Positions 45,526 to 54,205 are shown, counted from the stretch's first letter. The stretch: DNA of 64,000 nucleotides from Synechococcales cyanobacterium bin59.metabat.ball.084 (GCA_013297675.1 JAAFHZ010000008.1:1-64000); one strand, 5' to 3'. A program made the numbers and translations. Notes: a model not told the origin generated them from the letters alone.

Positions 45526-45912
45526 GGGGCTGTAAAGGTTTCGACGTGTTGGCGAAAGCTGCTCCGTGATACAGGTCGAGAGGGAGTCCACTCTCGTTAA
45601 TATCGGCTCAAAATAAATATAGATGCAAACAACATTGTACCTTTCGCTCGCAAAGCAGTAACTGCTTAATCTAAACCCCTAAAACCGGTTTCGAGCATTT
45701 ACAGTTCCGACTCCGTTGAGAGCTGTAGATAAACCCCAACGGATGCTCTACTCAACTGCCTTTGGTCGGCTGAGTAGCTAAGAAACTACCAAAGCATCCT
45801 GCGATTCGGGACAATGAATCTCTCCCGCCCTAAGGATTAGAAGGGCTAAACCTGTGAACGAGCGGAAAGTTAATACCCAAGGCGGACGGCAGTTCGACTC
45901 TGCCCAGCTCCA
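45526..45912 (+). ncRNA. ssrA: Transfer-messenger RNA
   Basis: A 387-nt one-piece tmRNA. The 5' end GGGGCTGTAAAGGTTTCGACG and the 3' end GTTCGACTCTGCCCAGCTCCA pair as the alanine acceptor stem (GGGGCTG/CAGCTCC), with the CCA encoded and a T-arm GGCAGTTCGACTCTGCC. The resume codon GCA is at 45625 and the tag frame runs to TAA at 45667-45669, giving ANNIVPFARKAVTA. This starts like other cyanobacterial tags (ANNIV) and ends in a hydrophobic V-T-A rather than L-A-A. It rescues stalled ribosomes with SmpB, and the tagged proteins go to Clp proteases. Confidence 0.97.
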
Positions 45913-46035
45913 TTATTTTTGAATAAATAAAATTGAATACTTTCGTTTCCTCTAGAATATGTTAGCGATTCTTGCTATCATGATCGCCTGACGCTACGGT
46001 CTAACCCGTAGACTAGCGGATGAGGAAGCTCTTAC

Positions 46036-47418
46036 ATGTCTAAAGGTATTGATTTTGGCGGTCGTCCATTCCACTTTTTGGGAGTGGGCGGCATCGGAAT
46101 GTCGGCATTAGCCTACGTGTTGGCCAAGCGGCAGATTCCAGTATTTGGCTCTGATCTCAAGCGCAACAATATTGTTGAACGCTTAGAGTCGGTAGGCGTA
46201 AAAGTTTTTAATGGCCAGACTGCCAGTAATATTGATTCTTTCAAAGACCAGTTACCTCAAGTAATTTGCTCCACCGCAATTAATAAGAGCAATCCAGAGT
46301 TGGCGGCAGCCTTGGCCAAAGGCTGTGATATTTGGCATCGATCAGATGTTTTGGCTGCTTTGATTGCTGAGTACAATAGTATTGCGGTTGCTGGTACCCA
46401 TGGCAAAACCACCACCAGTAGTATGGTGGGTTGCGTCTTAGTTGAGGCCGGACTAGACCCCACCATCATTATTGGTGGCGAAGTTAGTACCTGGGAAGGC
46501 AATGCTCGTACTGGTGCCACCGATTATTTGGTGGCTGAAGCTGATGAATCTGACGGTTCTTTGACTAAACACAAGCCTCAGATTGGCATTATTACTAACA
46601 TCGAACTAGACCATACCGATCACTATGGCAGCTTAGAAGCCGTGATCCAGACCTTCCAAACCTTTGCTGGTAACTGTAAGACTCTGATTGGTTCTTTGGA
46701 TTGTCCGTTAGTATCTGAGCAAATTAAGCCGGCAATCAGCTATGGCATCCATCCAGACAGTACCGCCGACTATACGGTAAAAGAAGTAGTTTATGGCTCC
46801 CATAGCACCAAAGCCCAAGTGTATGAGCGAGGCGTATTATTGGGCAATTTAGAATTACAAGTTTTGGGTGAACACAATCTCAGCAACGCCCTAGGCGCGG
46901 TTGCCGCTGCCAGATTCTTAAATGTAGATTTCGCGCCGATCGCCGCTGGTCTATTGACTTTTGGTGGTGCTAAACGCCGGTTTGAGCTGCGTGGTCAACA
47001 TGGCAATATTAGCTTTATTGATGATTATGCTCATCACCCCAGCGAGATTGCGGTAACTCTGACCTCTGCCAAGCTGCGCGTTCAAGCTCCTAACCGGGTG
47101 ATTGCTTCTTTTCAGCCGCACCGCTATAGTCGCACCCTAACATTCTTAGCCGGATTTGCCGAATCTTTGGCTGCTGCTGATTTGGTGGTAATTACCGATA
47201 TCTACAGTGCCGGTGAAACTAACGATGGCCGGGTGAACAGCGAACAGTTGGTGGCGGAGATTAGTAAAATCAATCCTCAGGTGGTTTATAAGGCGACCCT
47301 GCCCGAAGTGACCGAGTATTTGAACCAAACCCTGCAAGCTGGTGATATGGCGCTGTTTTTGGGTGCGGGCAACCTCAACCAAATCATTCCAGACGTAATG
47401 GCTTTCTACCAAACCTAA
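46036..47418 (+). CDS. murC: UDP-N-acetylmuramate--L-alanine ligase
   Basis: A 460-residue Mur ligase that adds L-Ala to UDP-MurNAc in peptidoglycan synthesis. Motifs: GGRPFHFLGVGGIGMSALAYVLAKR, ATP loop AVAGTHGKTTTSSMVG, VAEADESDGSL, NIELDHTDHYGS, GEHNLSNALGAVAAA and DDYAHHPSEIAVTL. It is the normal length. A small hairpin (CTACGG/CCGTAG, 45994-46011) lies in its leader. The stop is 7 bp before murB, so the two form an operon. Confidence 0.96.
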   Translation: MSKGIDFGGRPFHFLGVGGIGMSALAYVLAKRQIPVFGSDLKRNNIVERLESVGVKVFNGQTASNIDSFKDQLPQVICSTAINKSNPELAAALAKGCDIWHRSDVLAALIAEYNSIAVAGTHGKTTTSSMVGCVLVEAGLDPTIIIGGEVSTWEGNARTGATDYLVAEADESDGSLTKHKPQIGIITNIELDHTDHYGSLEAVIQTFQTFAGNCKTLIGSLDCPLVSEQIKPAISYGIHPDSTADYTVKEVVYGSHSTKAQVYERGVLLGNLELQVLGEHNLSNALGAVAAARFLNVDFAPIAAGLLTFGGAKRRFELRGQHGNISFIDDYAHHPSEIAVTLTSAKLRVQAPNRVIASFQPHRYSRTLTFLAGFAESLAAADLVVITDIYSAGETNDGRVNSEQLVAEISKINPQVVYKATLPEVTEYLNQTLQAGDMALFLGAGNLNQIIPDVMAFYQT

Positions 47419-47425
47419 ATATTTT

Positions 47426-48358
47426 ATGACTCTTTCGATCGACCGCCAGACTGACCCTGCTAGCCTGAAGATCCATCCCCAGGTGGCCTTGGCTAAATTT
47501 ACGACCTGGAAAGTTGGTGGCCCGGCCCAATGGGCGATCGAACCGACAAATATTGAAGAAACCCAGGCAGCGATCGCTTGGGCAAAAGAAAATAATTTGT
47601 CAATCACTTTTTTGGGTGCAGGCTCTAATTTGTTGATTGGTGATACTGGTTTACCCGGATTGGTAATTATTACTCGTCATCTGCGCTGGATCGAAACTAA
47701 GTTTGATGCTGAGCTATGTCAAATTGAAGTGGGTGCAGGCAAAATGATTGGTAGCCTCGCTTGGCAGGCCGCCCGCAAGGGTTGGACAAAGTTAGAATGG
47801 GCAGCGGGCATCCCCGGTACGGTGGGCGGTGCAGTGGTAATGAATGCTGGTGCTCATGGCTCTTCGATGCAAGATGTGCTGGTTTCTACTCAGGTTTTGA
47901 ATACTGCCGGTGAGATTGTTACTCTGCAACCGGCAGAGCTAGATTACAGCTATCGCCATTCCAATTTGCAAGGCAGTGATCTATTGGTGATTTCAGCGAT
48001 TTTACAGCTAGCAGCAGCAGAAAATGCGGCGGCGGTGGTGGGTAAAACCCAAAAAGACTTAGAGCGCCGTCATACGACTCAACCCTATGACCAGCCAAGC
48101 TGCGGCAGTGTGTTTCGCAATCCTCTGCCCCAGTTTTCGGCCAAGTTGATCCAAGATGCTGGTCTCAAGGGCTATAAAATCGGTGGAGCCGAGGTTTCTG
48201 AGATGCACGCCAATTTTATTATTAACTGCGGTGATGCTACCGCTACCGACATTTTTCAGCTCATCCACTATGTCAAGCAACAGGTTAAGGCTAAATGGGA
48301 TGTAGATTTAGAGACCGAAGTAAAAATGATGGGGGAGTTTCCAGCTCTGATAGGGTAA
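47426..48358 (+). CDS. murB: UDP-N-acetylenolpyruvoylglucosamine reductase
   Basis: A 310-residue FAD enzyme reducing the enolpyruvyl intermediate to UDP-MurNAc. It has the type-II-like short form: FTTWKVGGPAQWAIEP, FLGAGSNLLIGDTGLPGLVI, AAGIPGTVGGAVVMNAGAHG, and the catalytic GSVFRNPLPQFSAKLIQDAGLKG (Ser) followed by the Glu in LETEVKMMGEF. It starts 7 bp after murC. In cyanobacteria murC-murB adjacency is common. ybaB follows 30 bp downstream. Confidence 0.95.
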   Translation: MTLSIDRQTDPASLKIHPQVALAKFTTWKVGGPAQWAIEPTNIEETQAAIAWAKENNLSITFLGAGSNLLIGDTGLPGLVIITRHLRWIETKFDAELCQIEVGAGKMIGSLAWQAARKGWTKLEWAAGIPGTVGGAVVMNAGAHGSSMQDVLVSTQVLNTAGEIVTLQPAELDYSYRHSNLQGSDLLVISAILQLAAAENAAAVVGKTQKDLERRHTTQPYDQPSCGSVFRNPLPQFSAKLIQDAGLKGYKIGGAEVSEMHANFIINCGDATATDIFQLIHYVKQQVKAKWDVDLETEVKMMGEFPALIG

Positions 48359-48388
48359 GCTAGACTTGAGATTTTATTGAGTGCAATC

Positions 48389-48739
48389 ATGACCCAAGGT
48401 AAAGGATTTGGCGGCGGCTTCGGCTTAGGCAAAATGAAGGAGCTAGCCGATGCGTTTAAAAAAGCCCAGCAAGTGCAAGAAGACGCTAAAAAGCTGCAAG
48501 AAGAATTAGAGCAAATGGAGATTCCTGGTGAATGTGCCGGTGGATTGGTAAGGGTAGTCCTCAGTGGCAATCAAGAACCACGCAGCATAACCATTAGCGC
48601 TGATGCGGCCAGCAAAGGCGCTGAGGAGCTATCTAAGTTGGTATTGGAAGCAATGAATGATGCTTACGAAAAATCCACTGAAACCATGCGTGAGCGGATG
48701 GAAGCTTTGACTCAAGGCTTGAATATTCCTGGTCTGTAA
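48389..48739 (+). CDS. YbaB/EbfC nucleoid-associated protein
   Basis: 116 residues from the ATG at 48389. An N-terminal Gly-rich segment ([28 protein letters not shown]) precedes the YbaB core: helix, [39 protein letters not shown], and a C-terminal helix. The family makes dimers that bind DNA weakly and shape the nucleoid. It follows murB and precedes a phosphatase gene, all on the plus strand. Confidence 0.92.
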   Translation: MTQGKGFGGGFGLGKMKELADAFKKAQQVQEDAKKLQEELEQMEIPGECAGGLVRVVLSGNQEPRSITISADAASKGAEELSKLVLEAMNDAYEKSTETMRERMEALTQGLNIPGL

Positions 48740-48798
48740 ATTTTTTGATGGGTAATTTTATGGAGCGGGGCAGGCATTGGGCTTGTCCCGATTAGTTT

Positions 48799-49269
48799 AT
48801 GGCTACTAAACTTCTATTTGTTTGTTTGGGCAATATCTGCCGATCGCCTGCGGCAGAAAATATTATGAATCATCTGGTGGCCGCTGCGGGCATCCCGGCG
48901 GGTGAAATCATTTGTGATTCGGCGGGCACCAACAGCTACCATATTGGCCAACCACCCGATCGAAGAATGCAGGCAGCCAGTAAAGCGCGTGGCTTACCCA
49001 CCGAGGGCAAAGCGCGGGCTTTTACGGCGGCAGACTTTGAGGCTTTTGACCTGATTCTGGCGATGGATAACGAGAACTATCACGGTATTAAAAAGCTAGA
49101 TCCTCAAGGGAAGTATGCAGATAAGGTGAAGATGATGTGTTTTTATGCATCGCGGCACTCCGATAAGGAGGTGCCAGACCCCTATTATGGCGGTGACGCT
49201 GGCTTTGACTATGTGATCGATCTGCTGTTGGATGCTTGCGGTGGTCTTCTGGATGAAGTAAAAAAATAA
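48799..49269 (+). CDS. Low-molecular-weight protein tyrosine phosphatase
   Basis: A 156-residue phosphatase. The P-loop is LFVCLGNICRSPAAE (CxxxxxRS, Cys at residue 9), and the general acid lies in the DPYYGGDAGFDYVIDLL loop (DPYY). The family acts on phosphotyrosine, often regulating polysaccharide export or stress pathways. No cognate BY-kinase gene is close. It is followed by the tRNA-Tyr/tRNA-Thr pair, with no detectable terminator between. Confidence 0.92.
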   Translation: MATKLLFVCLGNICRSPAAENIMNHLVAAAGIPAGEIICDSAGTNSYHIGQPPDRRMQAASKARGLPTEGKARAFTAADFEAFDLILAMDNENYHGIKKLDPQGKYADKVKMMCFYASRHSDKEVPDPYYGGDAGFDYVIDLLLDACGGLLDEVKK

Positions 49270-49331
49270 ATATTCGATCGATCGCCCCAAAATCTAATTA
49301 CCATGCTATGATTGTAAATCGTGAGTGGCGC

Positions 49332-49412
49332 GGGTCGATGCCCGAGTGGTTAATGGGGGCGGACTGTAAATCCGCTGCGAGAGCTACGTTGGTTCAAATC
49401 CAACTCGGCCCA
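49332..49412 (+). tRNA. tRNA-Tyr (GTA)
   Basis: An 81-nt class II tRNA. The acceptor stem GGGTCGA pairs with TCGGCCC, the anticodon loop is CTGTAAA with anticodon GTA, and there is a long variable arm (GCTGCGAGAGCTAC). The T-loop is TTCAAAT and the discriminator is A at 49412. CCA is not encoded. It lies 55 bp upstream of tRNA-Thr and may be cotranscribed with it. Confidence 0.97.
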
Positions 49413-49467
49413 TTCATGAAAAACAATGCGTCTTGGAGTTTCTTCAAGGCGCATTCAAATCCAATCC

Positions 49468-49539
49468 GCCTTTGTAGCTCAGTGGTAGAGCACTTCATTG
49501 GTAATGAAGAGGTCACGGGTTCAATCCCCGTCAAAGGCT
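49468..49539 (+). tRNA. tRNA-Thr (GGT)
   Basis: A 72-nt tRNA. The acceptor stem GCCTTTG pairs with CAAAGGC, the anticodon stem-loop is CTTCATTGGTAATGAAG with anticodon GGT, the T-arm is CGGGTTCAATCCCCG, and the discriminator is T. CCA is not encoded. A terminator follows at 49563. An accessory gene cassette starts right after it, which fits the tendency of islands to lie beside tRNA genes, though no duplicated tRNA 3' end was seen downstream. Confidence 0.97.
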
Positions 49540-49562
49540 TAAATACAAAATGCTCTGGCAAG

Positions 49563-49599
49563 GCTACTACACATCAATCTATGTTGTAGTAGCTTTTTT
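49563..49599 (+). terminator. Terminator after the tRNA pair
   Basis: A nine-pair stem (GCTACTACA with TGTAGTAGC) is extended inward past one bulged T, closed by a short loop, and followed by TTTTTT (49594-49599). It separates the tRNA transcript from the accessory cassette. Confidence 0.88.
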
Positions 49600-49668
49600 A
49601 GATATTGGCCAACATATTGAAAAGCGTGGGACACAGAACATCGATCGACAGGATGCTTCCTTTCGTGT

Positions 49669-49692
49669 ATATTTAAACAGTCGTTTAAATAT
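49669..49692. promoter_or_regulatory. Perfect palindrome upstream of the MerR-like regulator
   Basis: ATATTTAAAC (49669-49678), spacer AGTC, then GTTTAAATAT (49683-49692). This gives a perfect 10-bp inverted repeat centred 71 bp before the regulator's start at 49752. Candidate -10 boxes TAAAAT (49717-49722) and TATATT (49723-49728) lie between the palindrome and the gene, so the repeat sits near the -35 zone. It is probably the operator of the adjacent helix-turn-helix protein. The arrangement is observed; the role is inferred. Confidence 0.6.
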
Positions 49693-49751
49693 GAAGACAA
49701 AATTCAAACAGTTGGGTAAAATTATATTGGTTGTATACTTCTTTCTCGATT

Positions 49752-50225
49752 ATGACTAGTGGCTTTACAAGGCAAGAAACAATTGCTTTGACGGGGATTG
49801 ACTCTGGCAGGCTAAGTTATCTTGACCGTACAAAGTTGGTGGTACCTCTAAAGTTTGGAAACCTCAAGCATCCGAAAGTCGTATATGGCTGGCAACAGGT
49901 GCTAGAAATCAAAACTATTGAAAGGTTGAGAGAAGAACTATCCCTACAAGAAATCCGCAAAGTACTTAAGTTTTTGCAAGAGCGAGATTATGAACCTACT
50001 TTTTTTGTTCATAAACTAGTTTTTGTGAATGCTCAACTTTATCTGATAGAAGATATTAGAGATTTTGGTTTGGTTGTCTTGGAGGCTTCAGGAGAGAGCA
50101 AAGGGCAAGTTGTGATCCATGAAATTGGTGCTATTGGTGACATTATGGCTGAACTTACTAAGGAGGCCGAAAAACACCATGTGCTTGATTTTGAGAAACG
50201 AGTGGGTATTAAGTCAGTAGGATAG
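49752..50225 (+). CDS. MerR-like helix-turn-helix regulator of the methylase-MBL cassette
   Basis: 157 residues from the ATG at 49752; an ATG at 49731 adds seven residues. The N-terminal 75 residues fit a MerR winged helix: GFTRQETIALTGIDSGRLSYLDRTKLVVPLKFG, then HPKVVYGWQQVLEIKTIERLREELSLQEIRKVLKFL. The C-terminal half (FFVHKLVFVNAQLYLIEDIRDFGLVVLEASGESKGQVVIHE) is beta-rich and is not a known ligand-binding domain. It resembles the small modified-MerR proteins seen beside DUF433 or toxin genes. It lies 19 bp upstream of the methylase gene and 59 bp after the palindrome. AT-rich with no CGATCG in the gene. Regulation of the cassette is inferred. Confidence 0.7.
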   Translation: MTSGFTRQETIALTGIDSGRLSYLDRTKLVVPLKFGNLKHPKVVYGWQQVLEIKTIERLREELSLQEIRKVLKFLQERDYEPTFFVHKLVFVNAQLYLIEDIRDFGLVVLEASGESKGQVVIHEIGAIGDIMAELTKEAEKHHVLDFEKRVGIKSVG

Positions 50226-50244
50226 GTCATCAAGAGGGATCAAC

Positions 50245-53010
50245 GTGTTTAGCTCATCATTGTTGGAGGCTGTTGTAGAAAATGCTCAACGTATTTGGAA
50301 AATAGAGCCAGTGCGAGGTATTCGGATGCCTGAACCAAATGCTCAGCAGACAGTTGAAATCGACGTATTGTGGACTGATGGTGGTTTGCGACCCAGGGCT
50401 AATAATCTTGCATTTTTAATTCAGCAGGTTTCTAATCAAGAAGATTTAGAATTGTGGAAACAGCGATTAAAATCATGGACAATTCGTGGGGGGTTGCTTG
50501 TTTCAGATAAACTCCATCTTATCCAGCCTAGAGCTGGTTCTTCGAGTGAAATGGAGCAAGAAATATTAGATTTAGATTCTTGGCGAGAAACTCTAGTCTC
50601 ACCAAAGCCTCATCTATTTACACCAAAGGCACTTGCAAAACTGCGGTATGGTCAATTGTCACTTGCAGACTTAGAAGAAGATGTTTCTGAAAGAAGTTTT
50701 TCATTTTTAGATCGTCAACAAAAACGATTGGGTGAATCATTTCAAGAAGGTATTGATGCAGCACTAAAATTAGTGGATTCTACTAGTTCAACTTCTTCGC
50801 GATCTGAAATAAAAGGTCATACTATTCGATTTACTATTGCCTATTTAGCAGCAAGGATTTTACAAGATAAGAACTTCTTTGGTTCTGATAATATTGTTCA
50901 ATCTGAAGATCCGATCGCTTTATTAGACCGCATGGTAGAAGTTACTAATGGTTTCTTTCACCGTGCGAGAAATTCTGCTGAATTTGTGCCCGATCAAGTT
51001 CGTCAAGAATTAGCTGTGTGCATGGGGCAGCGGGTTAGTTTTGTATTAACCGATCATCGTGATGTTGGGAGGTTATATGAAGAAGCAATTAAAAAGCTAC
51101 CAAGAGAATTAGGCAGTGATGATTGGGGTGACTTAAACCGTCATTATACTCCGGTGAAACTTGCGGAGAAGATGTTGGAGGCTTTGCCATTAGAGCGTCT
51201 GCGGCCAGAAGAAAGGTTTATTTTTGATCCAGCATCTGGTTCAGGTAGTTTGCTATTGGCTGCTACTTCTCGGCTTGCTGGAATGACAGATATTCCAATG
51301 GGGAAAGATAGTCGCCAAGAATATTTAAGAAGTCATGTTTTAGGTAATGATTTAGATCGCTATGCAAGTTTGGTAGCTCAGCTACGATACTTTCTTGCCA
51401 GCGAATCGCTTGGCCTTGCTAGTGAAACATCTAAAATTGCTGACATTTTACCTTTTCCTGCTTCTTTTACAAATAAAGACTACCAAGTAATTTCCAAAGA
51501 AAATTCACCAGTACGGCCACGGATTATTGTTGCAAACCCTCCATTTGCCATAGAGGGTAATGTACAGAAGTCATCTGCTTTTGTTGAGCTGGCTATTAAT
51601 TGGTTACAAAAAGGTGATCAGTTTTCATTTGTTTTGCCAAGTTCTTTTTTGACAGGGGGCAATAAGTTTGGCGTTGCATCTATACGCGAGAATCTAGCTA
51701 AAAGTTGTGATTTATTTGAGATTGCACAATGCCCAGTGGGAACTATTGGCGTAAGTGCTAGACAAGATGTTTGCATTGTCTCTGGGACTGTAGGAAAATC
51801 TAAATATCATTATTCTATTTCCAGAAAAGTTGTTTCTGGAGCAGAAGTTTCTCCAATAAAAGAAAATGGGTATCTAGGTTCTTCATGGGTTGCAAACGTT
51901 GATAGTGATTGGTCTAATATTGTATCTGCACAGATTCATCTATCTGTTCCCACCATTGCATTAGGCAATCTCTTTTTCATGTTTAATGGTGTAGTGCAAA
52001 AGGCAGGGTATCCTCGCGTTTCAGAATGTCCTAAGGATAAAGTATGTAAGCCAACATGGCGAATGACTTGGGGCATTAAAGATGCTCTTTGGGCAAACCC
52101 TGCAAATGTTGATATTGAACAGCAATGGGTGGTATATGATTCAATTTCTTTAGAAGGCCCTAGATACAATTTTTCTCACCTATTCGAGAAAAATAAAATT
52201 TTAGTTGGTCGCATTGCCAATACGGCATCAAGAAGACCTATCACTGTACATTTAGATACAAAGGGATTTTTCCCTAACAACAGTGTTTGGTGTTTGCTTC
52301 CTATTGAAGATGCTCAAAAAACCAATAAGAATTATGACTCAACTGTACAGCCGGAAAATTGGGAAGAGTTTAGTATACAAGAGAAAAAGCTATGGCTGAT
52401 TGCAATACTTTCTTCAGATTTAGCAGCAGAGTTGTCTATGCCAGGGCGAAGTAATGTTAACTTAACTAAACCTATTCTTTTGCAATTTCCATTACCTGCA
52501 TTTGTGGATAAATGTGTGATTGAGAAAACTGCTCGAATAATACATCTAGAACAAAATCAGGGTTCTTTACAAGAGATTGATTTGCTACGTCAAGAACTAA
52601 ATATCTTGGTGGAAGAATCTTATGGAAATCCTACTTGGATCAAACCACAAAGAACCGGTATATCTGCTGAATTAAAAGATTGGAAAGCAGAGCAGAATAT
52701 TCAAACTAAGACTACTATTGGTCAAGTCTTGAAGATTTCTGAGGATAGCAATCAAATCTATATTTACATTAGTAGACTTATGGATGATGATGAAACTGAT
52801 GGAGTATGGATTCCTTTGCCTCAAGAACTACCTGGATGGGCATTGGATGGGACTCCTTTTGAAGCTGAATTAAGCCACGATGTCAAAACATTTGAGCAAC
52901 TGATTCAGCGTCCTTGGGCTTTGAGACGGTTTCGACATACACCACGCTCTTATCTCTCCGATGATGAATTGAATGATTTCTTGGGTGTTTCAGAATTAGA
53001 GGTTCCATAG
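50245..53010 (+). CDS. N6-adenine DNA methyltransferase, 921 residues, cassette core gene
   Basis: 921 residues from a GTG at 50245, preceded by AAGAGGGATCAAC, a fair ribosome binding site. Order: a 150-residue N-terminal part of unknown fold (EIDVLWTDGGLRPRANNLAFLIQQ); a helical region with HRARNSAEFVPDQVRQ and DLNRHYTPVKLAEKMLEALPL; then the SAM domain. SAM motif I is FIFDPASGSGSLLLAATSRL near residue 330 and the catalytic NPPF is in RIIVANPPFAIEGN near residue 434. A possible target-recognition region (about 560-800) and a small C-terminal beta domain follow. No nuclease motif is visible in it. It resembles a type I HsdM or PglX-like enzyme without a companion HsdR/HsdS. AT-rich, with one CGATCG in 2.8 kb. 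Confidence 0.88.
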   Translation: MFSSSLLEAVVENAQRIWKIEPVRGIRMPEPNAQQTVEIDVLWTDGGLRPRANNLAFLIQQVSNQEDLELWKQRLKSWTIRGGLLVSDKLHLIQPRAGSSSEMEQEILDLDSWRETLVSPKPHLFTPKALAKLRYGQLSLADLEEDVSERSFSFLDRQQKRLGESFQEGIDAALKLVDSTSSTSSRSEIKGHTIRFTIAYLAARILQDKNFFGSDNIVQSEDPIALLDRMVEVTNGFFHRARNSAEFVPDQVRQELAVCMGQRVSFVLTDHRDVGRLYEEAIKKLPRELGSDDWGDLNRHYTPVKLAEKMLEALPLERLRPEERFIFDPASGSGSLLLAATSRLAGMTDIPMGKDSRQEYLRSHVLGNDLDRYASLVAQLRYFLASESLGLASETSKIADILPFPASFTNKDYQVISKENSPVRPRIIVANPPFAIEGNVQKSSAFVELAINWLQKGDQFSFVLPSSFLTGGNKFGVASIRENLAKSCDLFEIAQCPVGTIGVSARQDVCIVSGTVGKSKYHYSISRKVVSGAEVSPIKENGYLGSSWVANVDSDWSNIVSAQIHLSVPTIALGNLFFMFNGVVQKAGYPRVSECPKDKVCKPTWRMTWGIKDALWANPANVDIEQQWVVYDSISLEGPRYNFSHLFEKNKILVGRIANTASRRPITVHLDTKGFFPNNSVWCLLPIEDAQKTNKNYDSTVQPENWEEFSIQEKKLWLIAILSSDLAAELSMPGRSNVNLTKPILLQFPLPAFVDKCVIEKTARIIHLEQNQGSLQEIDLLRQELNILVEESYGNPTWIKPQRTGISAELKDWKAEQNIQTKTTIGQVLKISEDSNQIYIYISRLMDDDETDGVWIPLPQELPGWALDGTPFEAELSHDVKTFEQLIQRPWALRRFRHTPRSYLSDDELNDFLGVSELEVP

Positions 53011-54029
53011 TGACTTGCCAACTTACATTTTTACCTGTTGGTAATGCAGACAGCATCATAATTCAAACAGATAGTTCGATTGTGATTGTTGATCTTGGAA
53101 ATCTTAATGTTCTTGAAGAATGGCTAGAAAAACATGAAATATCTAAAATAGATAGAATTTATATTACTCATGCTCATGGAGATCACTTCCCCTCATTAAT
53201 AAGATTAGTAGATTTTATTAATACTTGGAATAGCAGAATAACTATAGAAAAGATTCATTTGCCCTACAACGTAATGAAAATTGCTCATGAAAAGGTTTTA
53301 GCTGATAAAGATAATCCCAAAAATCAACGGCTCAATACGGCATTAATACGAATCCAAGAATGGAGTAATAGCAGCACAATTAAATTTTGTCCGATCGTCA
53401 GAGATGGTGAAGAATATTCTGAAGGATCTTTGAAAATCAAGGCTTTACATCCAAGCCAACCTCATGTTGAGAATCACCTTGCAATGAGTGGTGGTAAACT
53501 CAACGAAATCTCTACAGTTTTACGAATTATTTATGGTGGTTTCTCTGCAATACTTCTCGCTGATATTGAAGGGGCAGGAATCACAGAGTTATTGAATTTT
53601 TTAACACTGAACCCATTAGATGCAGCAGCCAATGTTATCAAGATACCACATCATGGAGCGTATCCACTAAATGGTAAAGAATTTGAACATTTATTAGCTT
53701 TGATTGATGCAGAGATTGCTATCCTATCTGTAGGGAGTAAGAATTCTTATGGTCATGTTATGCCTGATCTATTTAAAGCTTTAATCTACTTGCAGAAGAA
53801 TAAGCTAAAATTTGTCTGCACTGAGGTTACACGTACTTGCTGTCATTCAAAAATAGAACGATCAAACATGGGGAAATTAGGACTTTCCAAACCCGAAAAA
53901 TGTGCAGGAGAAACTACTATCACTGCTGATGTTTTAGGTAAATGGCAATTGAAAACCGAGACTGAAAATCATGCAAGAAAAATCAAGAGCTTATCTTATG
54001 CTGCTTGCGATGGTCGTGCAGATATTTAA
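53010..54029 (+). CDS. ComEC-like metallo-beta-lactamase-fold hydrolase, cassette gene
   Basis: 339 residues. The start GTG at 53010 overlaps the methylase stop by one base (TAGTG), a coupling signal. The MBL metal motif is THAHGDHF near residue 55, with later ligands in ILLADIEGAG (Asp), KIPHHGAYP (His near residue 211) and the ComEC-like SVGSKNSYGHVMP. There is no membrane segment, so this is a soluble nuclease- or phosphodiesterase-type MBL, not the ComEC channel. A Cys-containing C-terminal region (CTEVTRTCCHSKIE, KPEKCAGETT) may bind a further metal. Pairing with a methylase suggests that it cleaves unmodified nucleic acid, but this is not shown by the sequence. Confidence 0.82.
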   Translation: MTCQLTFLPVGNADSIIIQTDSSIVIVDLGNLNVLEEWLEKHEISKIDRIYITHAHGDHFPSLIRLVDFINTWNSRITIEKIHLPYNVMKIAHEKVLADKDNPKNQRLNTALIRIQEWSNSSTIKFCPIVRDGEEYSEGSLKIKALHPSQPHVENHLAMSGGKLNEISTVLRIIYGGFSAILLADIEGAGITELLNFLTLNPLDAAANVIKIPHHGAYPLNGKEFEHLLALIDAEIAILSVGSKNSYGHVMPDLFKALIYLQKNKLKFVCTEVTRTCCHSKIERSNMGKLGLSKPEKCAGETTITADVLGKWQLKTETENHARKIKSLSYAACDGRADI

Positions 54030-54205
54030 GATGATTTTAAAAAGGGAATAAAATAATCGAAGCCAAGTAAGAAAAACCAAGCAAACTCAGAGAATGATGT
54101 TATGTACATCAAATAGCCATCAGATGTTGTGAAGATATGTGATCGGTCTCATATGATACATCAGTAGTGTCAAGAATTTTGGTGGAATATGAAATATCTA
54201 AAGTC

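Noticed and set aside
52200-53010. Fused restriction nuclease domain at the C-terminus of the methylase
   Set aside because: No PD-(D/E)XK or other nuclease motif could be seen there, so a type IIG enzyme is not claimed.
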